A stretch of DNA of 64,000 nt, from positions 379,623,120 through 379,687,119 of the forward strand of contig CM019064.1 in the NCBI GenBank assembly GCA_009667805.1. The letters run 5' to 3'. Below are positions 43,252 to 55,171 of this stretch, piece after piece. This DNA comes from Leptobrachium leishanense. Lineage: Eukaryota > Chordata > Amphibia > Anura > Megophryidae. The position numbers and the translations under genes were made by a program. The notes beneath the pieces were generated by a model. It worked only from the letters and a program-made list of their open reading frames with translations. It was not told where the DNA came from and did no database searches. Position 1 is the first letter of the stretch. Each line of letters starts with the position of its first letter.

Positions 43252-44417
43252 TATGGATCATATGCAATAAATGTCAAAGCACCATAGGCTGAGAGTATAG
43301 TACCCATTCTATTTTACAACACAACACTAAAGAGGTTAATCACAAAGCACAACAGGTGAAAATTGTGGGTGCTGCAATGCTTTCCTGTGAAGCGTCTCCT
43401 GTTGCTCTTTGAATTTCTACTTTTGGCATCAGTCAGCACTAGAACACCCGTGATTTTCATTGTTGTTTGCAACACCAGCGCTTTGTGAATTAGCTCTATG
43501 GTAATGCTGACAGAATCCCATACCACTCCATCTATGAAACCCTCTGCCCAGGACTGACAACTAGGGGAGATGTGTACATCCAGAAAGAGGGAGCAAACTC
43601 GGTGACCGAGTTGGTGATTAGCAGCTGGGAAATGCAAAATCCCAGCTGCCGGGTGACGCCTGTGTGGCTAGAGAAAAGTCCTTCATTTCTAACAGTGTTT
43701 TCCGCCAAAGAAGGCAGGAAGAGGGAGGCACTAGACATCACCTGTACACTTTTCACTAAAGTGTTCAGGGTATGTAAAGTGCCCCTTCAAACGGGAACAC
43801 GTCGAGGATCTGTATATTTGTTGTTTTCTGTTTCATAATTATTTTTATTCTGATAAATGTACTGTAATAATAAAAGGTGGGATCTCTGGCCGTGGATGGT
43901 CTCATTGTATTTTAAGGAGGTTGCCCAGATCTTAAACCCCATTCTAATGACCCATTACAAGCATTAACAGGATTTCATGGCAGTGAAGAAACTATAAAAT
44001 ATGTAATAAGTAGGAAATAGCATAAGCATGTGTGTCTCTGAAATATGTAATATTTGCATTGTTACGTTATAGTTCTCCCGATTAAATTCTAATAATATTC
44101 TTTAAATTAGACTGTCATAGGTCAATGTCCACCGTTATTTTGAGGAGGTGTATAGCCAGTTGAGGTTTAACATCCACCCTTGTCTACAACTGCAGGCAGG
44201 GTTGGCATTAGAAATTTTGGGGCTTCTTACTGAACCATGGTAAGGTCCCATGACCAATAGCCCCCATTCCCTTCGACTCACTATGACATGCCACCATTTC
44301 ATTTATTATGCCTCCAATTTTTTTCATTATCCCCATTTATTTTTTATTCATGATGTCCCTCCATTTCTTCATTATTCCTTATTTCATTCATTATGCTCCC
44401 AGTTCATTTATTATCCC
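43252..44417. other. Anonymous region with a degenerate CATTATGCC array
   Basis: Nothing is recognised to about 44250. From 44270 to 44410 the phrase TTCATTATGCCCCCA recurs in degraded form, and it resumes right of the solo LTR (44890-44945), so the LTR landed inside that array. Confidence 0.5.
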
Positions 44418-44874
44418 TGTCAGGGACCGGGTTCTGGTGACACTGGTGTGATGGAGAAGAACCCAGGATGCAGTAAAATAAAGACAACAAGGGTTGGTGT
44501 GAAAATGGTTTGGTGCTAATGGAAGCTGGAAACCTGTATGAATTATGGATCCGTGAAGAGCAGGCTGGCGGCGTTCGTGGATGGTCAAAATACAGGCCAG
44601 GGTTTGGTGCACTGGTAAGATCAGACTGGATAGCCACCAGGCTCTGGAGCAATTATTGCACGTCCTTACAATGGAAGGTTCAGAAGTTAATGTCAGAGCA
44701 TTGGCTGGATGTGGATGTGGTTCTCTTAAAGGAACCCAGTCAATGCTAATGAGATACATATGAGGTTGCTGCAGGAGGTCTGAAGGAATGTGTATTAACA
44801 AATACATTAGCAGGCTACCAGGGTTGGAATCAGGATTTGGTTCTTTTTCTGCGGCGTCGCCGTGGGACCTGACA
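44418..44874 (+). repeat. Solo LTR (Ty3/gypsy-like)
   Basis: 457 bp from TGTCAGGGACCGG to GACCTGACA. The flanking 5-bp sequences ATCCC and ATCCT differ at one base. There is no internal region, so it probably arose by recombination between two LTRs. Strand is not certain. Confidence 0.75.
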
Positions 44875-44945
44875 ATCCTGTACCAGTATGCTCTTCCCAG
44901 TTCATTTAATACACACACATACTGTATTTCATTATGCCCCCAATG

Positions 44946-45536
44946 CCACTTACATATAAATTATTTGTATAAATAATTAATATTACAAAAGATATATTCT
45001 GCCCCATCTCCTGCTTAGCTTTATATGCAGGGAGGAGGTTAAAGCCATTGTGGTTCAATTGGAGAGCCGTCAGACTGGGGTGGGGGTCCACATTCCTTAT
45101 ACTCGAATCCCTGGTGGCCCAGAGGGCCCCTCCATCTTCAAATATTACAGGATCCCAGGTGGTTTGGTGGGGGGACCCACAGACCAACAGGCATTTTGAG
45201 AAAAGAGACGCGTGCCTAGTGCCTCCAAGTTTCCTTGAGCCAATGAGCAAATGTACAGACCAGGGCTGTTTGTGGTAACAGCTCTTTAGTTGGACCCAAG
45301 CCCCCAATAAGTACTGGCTGACCTCCTCTAAAGGTGGCCTTGATAGGGAGTGTCACAGTAACTGCAATAAAAATTCATAAGCATTTCTACCTTGATAAAT
45401 GTATGTTAAAACTGTTTAAACTTTGTAAAAGACTTGTTAGTTTGTTAACAAAAATTTGGCGACCAAGATCTGCATATCGTCCTAGCTCATGAACATTATC
45501 TCCCTCTTACAACCTCTAGTGTTGAGAGACCATTAA
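44946..45536. other. Anonymous spacer
   Basis: No gene. A sequence near 45050-45125 (GTGGTTCAATTGG, CTCGAATCCCTGG) resembles tRNA-like SINE boxes, but no complete SINE could be drawn. Confidence 0.4.
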
Positions 45537-45872
45537 GGCTGGGGTCAGACGAGCGTTGTTGAAGAGCAGAAGGAACGTCCGTGAGAGTGGACATTCCTTC
45601 CACTCAACGCCCGTCTGGCCACCTCACTCAGTGCGGTCAGTGCTGCAAGGCTCGATCCTCCTATGGAGGATCGCGCTTTGCAGCTCCGTCAACGCGTGTG
45701 CTAGCGCTTTGACAGAGAGGGCTGCTGCACAGACGCAGGAAGGCCGCTGTTGCGCATGCAATTCGAGCGTGCACAACAGCATGTGGCTGGCCCCGTCGCG
45801 TCTCAATTCTGTGACGGACGCCAGAAGGCACGTCAGTACGGGTGCACATAGGCTGACGTCAGACGAGCGCAC
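45537..45872 (+). mobile_element. MITE-D copy 2
   Basis: TAA precedes GGCTGGGGTCAGACGAGCG. The interior is CpG-rich and has GGAACGTCCGTGAGAGTGG...CATTCCTTCC and the palindrome ATCCTCCTATGGAGGAT. The right border is unclear because a second head-type GACGTCAGACGAGCGC in the same orientation lies at 45850-45868. Confidence 0.6.
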
Positions 45873-46496
45873 TAAGAAGGGACGACCGGGATACAGTCCC
45901 TGGACCCATATCCTTTGGTAATGTGTACTTGGAGGGGATCCTTGTGCAAGCAGTTATAAAAGGGAATTTATTTTAACCAAAATTGCTGAGTTTTACTTTT
46001 TATAATATCATCACAATCAATGCTTGGTGGGAAAAAGAGCAAGTTACAGTGTTTTTTAAACTGCATTTGACTGACATCAAGAATTATTCGCATGGACAGC
46101 GAATGATACAACACTGGAAAGCACCCAGTAATGTGCATTCAAATGTGACGTTCGCACTTCTAGTTTACATCTGGACTGGCTACTCCCTGAAATAGTATTT
46201 AGACATCTCTCATAACATGTAGGAAATTACTGCCGGGAGTAACCAGTCATAGAAAATATCTGGGGAATTCCTGAAATGTATCATGAATTCCCAATGTATA
46301 TAATCCCCTTTAAAGCCAGACAAGAGTCTGTACGACACATACACATTGATGTTGTTCATAATGCGAAAATAACAGCTGATATGCAAATAATATGCCAACA
46401 GGTTATACGAGTCTCACGTTTCACAGGGAAAGAAAAATGGTCATAATACTACACCTCCTTTCATTCCTGTTATACAAACCTGTATGGTCCAGTGCA
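45873..46496. other. Anonymous spacer
   Basis: No gene or repeat recognised. Confidence 0.5.
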
Positions 46497-46508
46497 TGGT
46501 AGATCGCC

Positions 46509-46688
46509 AGTTCCACACCCAGGTCCTCAAGTATCCCTAACAGGCCAGAGTTTAAAGATTATTTTGGGAAAATTAAGCCTAATCCTGCAGTCACTGAGCA
46601 GCAAACCATATCACCTGTGCTGTGCTTTGCATGTTTGGCAAACCTGGCCTGTTAGGAGTAGGTGAGGAACGGGTTGGGAACCAATGAT
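46509..46688. mobile_element. Diverged hAT MITE
   Basis: CCAGTTCCACACCCAGGTCC at the left and GGAACGGGTTGGGAACCAATG at the right are inverted repeats. The interior (CCTAACAGGCCAG, ATCACCTGTGCTGTGCTT) is a diverged relative, in reverse, of the element at 15706-15887. Target duplication is doubtful. Confidence 0.65.
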
Positions 46689-46690
46689 GT

Positions 46691-47040
46691 AGATTACAAT
46701 ATAGAACACCACAATGGCGTTCGCCATAGCTGCAATTGTGAGGAACATCGTTGTTTCAAGAATAAAAATTCAAACAATAGGAGCAGCCTTATTAATGGTC
46801 TCCTTTCATTCAGGGCAGTGGGCATTAATATGTTAAAAGGCTGAATTGTTTTACCTCAATAACTTTTGTTTCTCACAATCTAGAACATTTTAGATTCATA
46901 ATTTGTACATACATTCACTATCAGGCACACCAAACTCTCCATGAGTTCAGGCAGGAAAACTCAGTTAGTCCAATGAAAAAAAAATCCCGAAAAGGTCCTA
47001 AAACAAAAGATCTAGGTCTTGACCTTCTTTTTGATTATTA
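46691..47040. other. Anonymous spacer
   Basis: No gene or repeat recognised. Confidence 0.5.
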
Positions 47041-47662
47041 CCGTAGATACTCGAGTATAGCGCGACCCGAATATAACGCGATGGATAGACATTTATTATG
47101 GAAATGAGAGAATACTCAAGACTCGAATATAACACGAGAGACAAAATTATAAAAGTATACTGCACTGGTAAGAAATTAAAATCCTTTGAGGTTCTCTTAA
47201 CACAGTCAGGCTATTCAAAATGTGAGGATAATCGCACAGCGCGTCTGCAGTGACGTCAGGACGGGGCAGCAATGGGCTGGCTATTGGCAGACGAGGCAGT
47301 GGAGGAGCCTGCCTGCTGGAGCCGGATGTCAGAAAATGACACCTCCCGGCGTGCTGCGTGGAGCGAGGGTGCATGCTCGATTTTAAACCAATCTTGAATG
47401 ATTGGCTTAATCCAAGCGTGCCCTCTGGCTGTGTTGGATCCCACCTCCGAGTCAGGGAGTTCCTGAAGTGTTTGCAGGCGTCAGGGAGCCCGCATTCACT
47501 TCAGGGAGACTACCGGAACTTCTGGTGGACTTGGGATCCCTGAGCAAGTCAAGTTTTTTTTTACACGCGATGCAGATGTCTCGAATATAACGCAACCCCT
47601 CCAATTTTAAGGTCAATTTTTGTCACCAAAATCTACCGGTATACTCGAGTATCTACTCGAGT
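47041..47662. mobile_element. DNA-transposon relic with CTCGAGTATA termini
   Basis: GATACTCGAGTATA at 47046-47059 is mirrored by TATACTCGAGTATC at 47640-47653, and CGAATATAACGCGA repeats near both ends. The centre contains a short GC-rich stretch with chance open frames. This type of terminus is widespread in vertebrate DNA elements, but I cannot name the superfamily from this copy. Confidence 0.6.
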
Positions 47663-47850
47663 ATTTTATTACCTTGCATAATCATATATATCAGGGGGGT
47701 GCGCTCCAATACCCTCTAACCCTGTGTAGTGTGAAAATTCCATAAACTGATTGGAGATATCAGGACTCTTGGAACATATTTTCAGATTATATTAGCCCTA
47801 ATTATCTTAAAGAGAATGTCAGTATGACTCCCTAAGTCTTTCCATTTTCA

Positions 47851-48266
47851 GGATAGGGTCAGACGAAGGCATTTTTCACGTCTACCGCCAAAAAGTGCAT
47901 CAATGCGTTCTTACGCATTTTTTCACGGAAGACACGATAGCAGTCATACGATGCGCAATTTTGGCCGTATTTTTGGACGGGGCTATAAAAAACAAATGGA
48001 CGTGATGTTGGCCGGACATGTGCAGCGTCTGACGTTTCCTAATCACGCACACACGCCGCTAGCGGATGCAGCGCACTCTGTGCGTCAGTACTAGCAGTTC
48101 CACGTTCTCGAAAAAATGCATTCGTTTGACGCTTGCGTTGAGCGGCCGAACTTTCGTGCGGCCGTACTTCGTATATTGGCCGTCATTGGACGTCATTTGC
48201 TGCTACTACAGCCATGATAAAGTGCGGCTCAACACACGTTCGCACTGCGTTCATTTGACCCCAGCG
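47851..48266 (+). mobile_element. MITE-A copy 8
   Basis: 416 bp. The flanks do not show TWA, and both terminal motifs are slightly degraded (GGATAGGGTCAG, GACCCCAGCGG). It shares the AAACAAATGGACGTGATG block with copy 6. Confidence 0.85.
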
Positions 48267-48397
48267 GTAGAGTCAGAAGGAAAATATGCTGCTGCACCTT
48301 GTGTCATATCTGTGAAACTCTTTTATCCATAATATAGGGGCTTGAGTGTATAGTGTAAATGGGGAGGGGGGTATACACTGCTTCTGTGACCCCCATG

Positions 48398-48641
48398 TAG
48401 GGTTGCCACATCGACCGTGTTTCCAAGACTCATATAATTTAATCATGCTGATGGGCAGTGCATGAAAAATGCCATCCCGCATCATGTAGAATCCATACGC
48501 CGGAATCAGGAAATAAAAAAGGAATCCCAGGTGACCTGCCTTAACTTCTTTCCTGCAGCTCATGAATTATACATGTTGCAGGGCAGCACTTTTCCCTGTG
48601 CATGAAATAGTAATGGAAAACATGGCCGATATGGCAACCCT
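48398..48641 (-). mobile_element. hAT-type MITE F, copy 2
   Basis: TAGGGTTGCCACATCG / CGATATGGCAACCCT ends and a perfect 8-bp duplication CCCCCATG (48390-48397, 48642-48649). Inverted relative to copy 1 at 10.86 kb. Confidence 0.9.
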
Positions 48642-48872
48642 CCCCCATGGAGCTTTTGGGATGGTGGTAGAATGAGGTAGTATTTACAATCCTTTGCCTG
48701 TTGTACCTAACACACTTATATTCTAATTGCGTAAAAGACAAACTGGAAATTACTTCACATATTCTCATGGCTGTTTGAACCAGAGTGATGGGACATACAC
48801 GGTATCGTCGAACCATTGGGTTAACTCTCATCCATTAAAATAGAATTGTTGATCATGCCAAGTATAAACTAT

Positions 48873-49196
48873 CAGGGTTATTCAGAGAGAGGTGAAAACC
48901 AGGAGAATTGGCAGGAGAAGAGAACAATCTAGACCAGGGGTCAGCAACCTTAGCTCCCTGATATTTTGGGAACTACATTTCCCATGTGGCTCAGTCAGCC
49001 TACTGGGTGACTGAGCATCATGGGAGATGTAGTTCTCAAAACATCAGGGAGCCAAGTTGCTGACCCCTGATCTAGACCAAATAGCCGATTCGGAAAGTGA
49101 GATAAATGGGAGAATTTTTCTGGTTTGGCTATTTTGACCTAGAGTTTTCACTTCTCCAGTCATTCTCCTGGTTTTCACCTCTCTCTGAATAACCCT
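48873..49196. mobile_element. Foldback MITE-E copy 2, split by a hAT MITE
   Basis: Outer ends CAGGGTTATTCAGAGAG and complement. After removing the 135-bp insert and one target copy, 181 bp remain, the standard MITE-E length. Confidence 0.9.
48935..49069. mobile_element. hAT MITE nested in MITE-E
   Basis: CAGGGGTCAGCAACC / GTTGCTGACCCCTG ends and a perfect 8-bp duplication ATCTAGAC (48927-48934, 49070-49077) made from MITE-E sequence. Confidence 0.92.
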
Positions 49197-49883
49197 GTAT
49201 ACATTTAATGAGTATAGTAATAAGAGCGTAAACTGCAGTATCATATATAAGTGTTGCAGTCTTAATGGCATCATTCATGTTAGAGGGTAGACTAACCACA
49301 GTGACCATATCTAGGATTAGGAGACAGACACACCTGCTTTCAACACTCTGTCATTGTTGCTCTAATCATTTTCAGCAAGGCCAAAATATTGTGAGTTATG
49401 TCCACCATGTCTCCAGTGTATGCGGTATTAACAAATTATTCCTGGGTTTAGGAGTACACGCGAAGTGGGATACAGAGTGTTTGAAACCTGTGTCCTCCAT
49501 GCTATGGAAAAGGGTTTATTTATATTCCTGGGATACAATACCACATTACAATATTAGGTAAAAAGATTGTGGTGCCATGAAGCATCCTCATAAGTCCGTC
49601 AATACTGGTTTCTATTGGTTTTATACTGGGGTTCTTCAATTATTTTGTTCCTTTTATGAATGTATGCTTCAGATCCTGAGTTCCTGCGGCCCTTTTGCCT
49701 ATGAACTTGTAGGTGATTATAAAAAGATGATTATTGAATGACTATGGGCAGGTTTTGAAATGGGCGGAGAGCTTCTGGTGAATGAGACCTTTGGTCAAAA
49801 CACGTGAAAAACTAAATTGTTTGATGGAACACAAAACCTACTATAGGATTTGAGATACTGGATGTGTACATGATACTTAAATA
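49197..49883. other. Anonymous spacer
   Basis: No gene or repeat recognised. Confidence 0.5.
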
Positions 49884-49958
49884 TTTTTTTTGAGAAAGGA
49901 TTTTACCAGGAAGGATACATTGAGATTTCTGTCGTTTTCAAGTATGTCCTGAGTGGCG
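49884..49958 (-). mobile_element. Rex1-like LINE/SINE tail fragment
   Basis: The minus strand reads GACATACTTGAAAACGACAG, then CTCAATGTATCCTTCCTGG and AAATCCTTTCTCA, matching the LINE 3' end at 20860-20920. It lies immediately left of MITE-B copy 2. Confidence 0.75.
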
Positions 49959-49992
49959 AGTAAGGCTAGGGTCAGACGAGCGTGATTTCTGA

Positions 49993-50217
49993 TTTTTTAC
50001 TGAGCGGGTGGTGGATACATGGAACAGTCTTCCAGTAGAAGTGGTAGAGGCCAAAACAGTAATTGAATTTAAGCAAGCATGGGATAGGCATAAGGCTATC
50101 CTAAACAAAAGATAAATCCAGGTAAAGTATCCATGTAATTGGGCAGACTAGATGGGCCGAAAGGTTCTTATCTGCCGACATTTTTCTATGTTTCTATGTT
50201 TCTATGTTTCTACGGAC
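49993..50217 (+). mobile_element. CR1-like LINE 3' fragment
   Basis: The frame ERVVDTWNSLP...VEVVEAKTVIEFKQA to TAA at 50113-50115 (first residues as ERVV with Arg from CGG) is the C-terminus of a CR1-type ORF2. The 3' UTR phrase GGGCAGACTAGATGGGCCGA and a (TTTCTATG)n microsatellite tail follow, the typical CR1 ending. It is 5'-truncated and sits inside MITE-B. Confidence 0.85.
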
Positions 50218-50345
50218 TGTACGTCCGTGCACACGGACGTACGTCAGTACGGAAGACACAGTAGTGGCCACACAGTCCGTTTATTCACTGACGTATATTT
50301 TGACGGATGTAGGAGGGAAAATAAATTAAAAAGCAAAACCATTTT

Positions 50346-50772
50346 GGCTAAGGTCAGACGAAAGCATTTTTAACGTGCGTTTAGCAGCGCTAAATCACGG
50401 CCGTGCTAGCAGCAAATGACGTCCAATGCCGGGTAACATACGAAGAACGGCCGCACGAAAGTTCGTCCGCGCAACGCAAGTGGCAAACGAACGCATTTTT
50501 TCTAGAACGTCAAACCGCTACTACTGACGTACAGAGTGCGCTGCGTCCGCATAGCGGCGTGTGTGCGTGATTAGGAGATGTCAGACGCTGCTAATGTCCG
50601 GCCAACATAACGTCCAGACACAAAAAGTGTTTTATTGATGATCCGTACAAAATCACGGACGAAAATGCGCATCGTATGACCGCTATCGCGTATTCCGTGA
50701 AAAAATACGTCCATTCGTTCGAACGCACTTTTTCACGGACAACGTGAAAAATGCGTTAGTCTGACCCTAGCC
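50346..50772 (-). mobile_element. MITE-A copy 9
   Basis: 427 bp nested in MITE-B. The right flank is TTA and the left flank is TTT. It belongs to the CATAGCGGCG / GGTAACATACGAAG subgroup. Confidence 0.88.
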
Positions 50773-51066
50773 TTAGTCCATGAAAAAAATGCTGGACGTA
50801 TAAATGCAGTCCGTCTGACCACGTTCCATCACTCACACACAAAGCTATGCAGACGTTGTGGACGCAGCGCACTTTGTGCGGCCGTTCTAGGGGATGTACG
50901 TTCTTGCCTGCCTTGCGTCCGTGGGCCGCGGCCGTTGTGCGTCCGCAGTTCAGTGCGGACGTACTTCATGTGTCAGGCACCAATGGGCTTTCTGTCATGC
51001 TATCACGGACGTACTTTTAGGCGCAATCACGGACGTGAACACTACGCTCGTCTGACCCCAGCCTAA

Positions 51067-52877
51067 GTAGAAAATAAAACAAGTAATACCACTTAGAGGC
51101 ACCTTGGATTTACGATTCATTTTGTAGTTGTCGGGCAGTACAACCTGTCATCGGCTTAAACTTTTATGAACGATGGATTGCATTTGCAGTCTGACATCAA
51201 AGCCGAGAGATAACATGTTCTCGGAGCAAGTCTGAATGGGTTACAGGTCTACCAGTACGCCTCTCTATGCTTCCTGTACCTGCCCAACCCAGGCTGAATT
51301 TTGATATGTTTCCTCCTCATGGTGTGAGAGAAAGAGAGAGGGCAGAGACTCTTCATGCCTTTGGAAGAGGCTGAGCAGCAACACTTTTTAGCTTGAATTC
51401 CATGAAGTGCTGAGGTGAGTCCAGAAGTGAAAAGGGGAAGATTTGGGCATTACATGATCTCAGAGGAACTGAAGACAAACTTTTTAATTCTAACTTCTAT
51501 TTTCTGAATAGACATTTTTAGATGTTTAGAATGAGGACAGGCAGCTTGTTCCTGTCTGTGGTAGTTTCATAGAACTCCTGTCACACTCAGGCAGCATTTT
51601 TGATGGAAATGATAGTAGCAGAATGTCAACAAATTCCGCAAGAGAGAGATCTGGATGCTGAAGCATCATATCTATCATATAATACCATGTTCCAGAATCT
51701 GCTTATCATTTCATTGGACCTAGATATTATGATGTGCACCTGAGGGCTTACGTAGGGGGTTTATTCACTAAATATGGAATTTCAACGTACTGACTAATAA
51801 AAACAGCCTTCTATATGGGAATAATTCACCAATGCTATTTTTCCAGCTTCATTGTGTTGATCTATAGTTTGATATTTCCAATACTCCAGAATTTTTTTTT
51901 ACGTTATTAATATCATATTCCTTGTAAAGAGTGACAATATAATTTATACCTTTTTATTTACGTTTCTTTAAAAAAAAAATTGTTTAACATTTTTGGTTGT
52001 GAAAGGGTTACTTACAATGATTTTGTTTTGTAATACATATAAAACGAGGATATAAACCCCAATTTACATACATTTTAAATGTCAGATTCGTGTGCATGCT
52101 GTAGAGAATGGACATTCTCTGAGTTCTATCTCTGTATTACTGTAAAGAAGATTCAAGGAGCAGCCCACCCTCACTGTAACAAAAAACTCAACAAACTTTA
52201 CTGCTTCATTTCAACAGCCAGTGAAAGGACAGAATACAGGGCGAGCTCTGGGGTTACTCATTGGTGCACAGGGATAAGATTCAGGGGGATATAATTGCTG
52301 AAAATCCCTGTACAGTACAGATATAAGGTGCTACTGTAATTTCCATACACAGGCATTATGTCACTTAAAAATATAATTTTTATATTCTAATGGTACTTTA
52401 TGGAAGTTGCATTACTAATAATCTCATTATGATCACTACAAATACCCCTGAGCAGGATATCTGAGCCATTTTTATTATCACATTTACTGTATTTGATCCA
52501 AAGGCCATTTCTGCCTGTATGCTGATAATGTAGACGATGTGTGAAATTGTGCACGATAACGGACACTATCTAGACTTTAGAACCTATGATACCAGCAATA
52601 TTTCTAGATTTAATCAATTTAGTGTGTAAATGAATACTTGAAAAATTTAAAATAAGCACAATTACATTATTTTAGTTGGGTAACGATCTTGGAATAACAA
52701 ACTCTGTGCAAAATTGGCATTTTACCCTATATATAATTAACTACGTATCACATGTTTCGATATAATGTTATAATATTTGTTAGCAAAACATGCATGGTAG
52801 AGAAGGGGTTAAATGTGATTCTACTGTTACTAGTATTTTATTTAAAATTTTTTGGTCAATAGCAATAATGGCATTTA
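51067..52877. other. Anonymous region
   Basis: The longest stretch (1.8 kb) in the right half without a recognised repeat. AT-rich, with low-complexity T runs near 51890 and 51970. The frame at 52079-52294 has no recognisable motif. Confidence 0.5.
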
Positions 52878-53296
52878 GGCTAGGGTCAGACGAACGCATT
52901 TTTTTGCATCGTCCATGAAAAAGTGCGTTCGAACGAATGGACGTACTTTTTCACGGAATACGCGATACCGGTCATATGATGCACATTTTCGCCAGTGATT
53001 TTGTACGGATCATCAATAAAACCCTTTTTGCGTCTGGACGTTATGTTGGCCGGACTTTAGCAGCTTCTGACGTCTCCTAATCACGCACACACGCCACTAG
53101 CGGACGCAGCGCACTCTGTACGTCAGTACTAGCGGTTTCACATTCTCGAAAAAATGCGTTTGTTTGCCGCATGCGTTGCCCGGCCAAACTTTTAATGCGG
53201 CCGTACTTCGTATATTGCCCGTCATTGGCTGCTACTACGGCCGTGATAAAGTGCGGCTGCACGCGTGTTCGCACGCGCGTTCGTCTGACCCCAGCC
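52878..53296 (+). mobile_element. MITE-A copy 10
   Basis: 419 bp with TTA on both sides. It lacks a short segment near 53220-53235 that the sister copies have. Confidence 0.92.
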
Positions 53297-53844
53297 TTAA
53301 AATGGACATCTGTATATACCTGCGATTAACAAAATTAAAGCTAGTCAAGCCTTGTTAATACCCTGTAATCATGGCTAGTCATACACCTTAGTGTTTCAGC
53401 GTCTAATATTATTATGGTGCAGTAATGGTTTGCCTGTAATCTATAAAAAAAATAATTAAAAAAAATGGATATAATTGGTGTAAACGCGTTTATCATTATG
53501 GTAAGAATTTATTTGAATAACCATTCTGTTAACTGAGTACTTCTGAGCTGTCACTGTTTGATCCTTGCATAATTGAAAACAGAAATGCTGATAAAAAAAT
53601 TACAGACAAATATACTTGGGATTTTTCCCCTTTTGTGGTTAGAGAGAGTTAAAAGAAAGATGAGGAAAAGTGAAAATTTTAACTAGCAAAACTGTAAAGT
53701 TTTTAAAGAAGAAAAATCTAAAAAGTTATGGGTGGGTTGTGATTATTTATTTATTTTTTTTTAATTTTTTTTTCTTTAAGCAATGCAGCCTAAAAAAAAA
53801 AAAATACCCTAAAACGCTGGTACAACTTCAAAAGGCAAACCTAT
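53297..53844. other. Anonymous AT-rich spacer
   Basis: Very A/T-rich with poly-T and poly-A runs near 53750-53810. No gene. Confidence 0.5.
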
Positions 53845-54625
53845 CAGGGTTATTCAAAGAGATTCGAAAAGTCATCGCACGTTCGGTGACTTTTTGTTCA
53901 CCGCACTTCAGGGCCATTCGGCGATCCTAGTTCGCTGACCCTGCGGTGTACTCAGCTAGGACCGCGGGGCCCCCGTAGTGCAGGGAAAACGCACCATAAA
54001 CCCGCCGAACACTCACTGGAAAACTCACCGAAACCCGCAGAAACAGCTGGATCAACTACGACGAACACGCCAGAGAAACCCGACTAGCCACCGATCACAG
54101 CGCAGAGCAGCCGCCGGAAAAACCCGACATGCTGACGAGCGAGGTGGAAAAAAAAAAGAACAGTTCGCTTGACCGTTTGAAAAGTGAAACGCTGTTTGCA
54201 AAAAAACTACTGAACGAAAATGTCAGAATTTTACATATAAGATCCAATGAATGATAATAAAAAGGGCTGTTACAGAAAAAAGAAAAAACTATTTTAAAAA
54301 AACGGGAAAAAAATTGCCAAAAAAACACCAAAAATGCCTAAGAGATCCTAAAAAAAAAGCTATAAATAAAGAGACTTTTTACTGCAGAATAAAATAATAA
54401 ACAGTTCATTAGATATTGAATTAAGACTGGAATAATTTTAACATTGAAGCCTTTGGGATTCTCCTGAATAAATCTGTCGAATGAGACACCCGAACAGCAG
54501 GGCATTTCGGCAACTTTTCCCTGCTGTTTTGTGTTACCTAAATAGAATTGCTTCTCTATGGGGGATTTCACTGCCCTCGAACAGGCACCGTACAGGCACC
54601 GCATGTGCAGGCAATTCGTCACAAT
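53845..54625 (+). mobile_element. MITE-C copy 3, right end missing
   Basis: It starts CAGGGTTATTCAAAGAG and contains CCGCCGAAC, TGAAACGCTGTTTGCAAA and a GAATGGGATTCTCCTG-type sequence in the reverse order of copy 2. It fades out near AATTCGTCACAATTTG without the closing terminus. Confidence 0.7.
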
Positions 54626-54781
54626 TTGACAAAGTGAAAAAGTTACATAAAAATGTAATATTAATAAGAAATAAAAAGTGTTGGGGGTGACTATGCAGTA
54701 AAAGTACCTTATGGCTAACAAAACAATGACATGATAATAAGGCATGCCGAATATAATGGTAAAATTAAATATATATATCTA

Positions 54782-55169
54782 CAGGTTAAGCACTCCTTAT
54801 CCAGAATGCTCGGGACCTCAGGCATTCTATATTTCGGATTCTTCGGTATTTTAGAATCCAGGAGAACCTAATGTTTTAGAGATAGGAGTTTGCGGCAGGA
54901 GAACTGCAATACCATACCTGCGGCAGCCACCGGCGTGTACACTGGGAGTTATGCGTGATAACTCCGTGGATGTGATGCTCAGAGTCGACTTGACTCCAAG
55001 CTGCATGTCACATCCTGGAGCTGCCCAGAGACTCCCAGCGTGTGCTGTGATCTACTGCAGTGCACGTGAGCTGGGTTCCCAAATAGAACCCCCCCCCTCC
55101 CAATCCAGAATTACTAAAATCCAGAAGACTCTAAAAATTCCAGATTTTAGAGTTCCGATGCACAACCTG
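54782..55169. mobile_element. Tigger-like (pogo) MITE
   Basis: 388 bp with TA on both sides (54780-54781, 55170-55171) and ends CAGGTTAAGCACTCC / GATGCACAACCTG. The left part (CTTATCCAGAATGC, GGGACCTCAGG, TTTCGGATT) follows the wording of Tigger-family non-autonomous elements. Confidence 0.75.
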
Positions 55170-55171
55170 TA

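Larger units (their letters stand above)
49964..51063 (+). mobile_element. MITE-B copy 2 with two insertions
   Basis: TAA flanks both ends (49961-49963, 51064-51066). Its body is split by a CR1 tail (49993-50217) and by MITE-A copy 9 (50346-50772), leaving about 445 bp similar to copy 1 at 23.4 kb (shared CTTGCGTCCGT and GCGCACTTTG blocks). Confidence 0.75.

Noticed and set aside
45050..45125. tRNA gene suggested by TTCAATTGG and CGAATCCC strings
   Set aside because: No cloverleaf could be drawn; it may be a degraded SINE head at most.
53049..53274. Minus-strand frame inside MITE-A copy 10 as a small gene
   Set aside because: Equivalent frames appear in several MITE-A copies with different ends; they reflect CpG-rich, stop-poor sequence, not coding.
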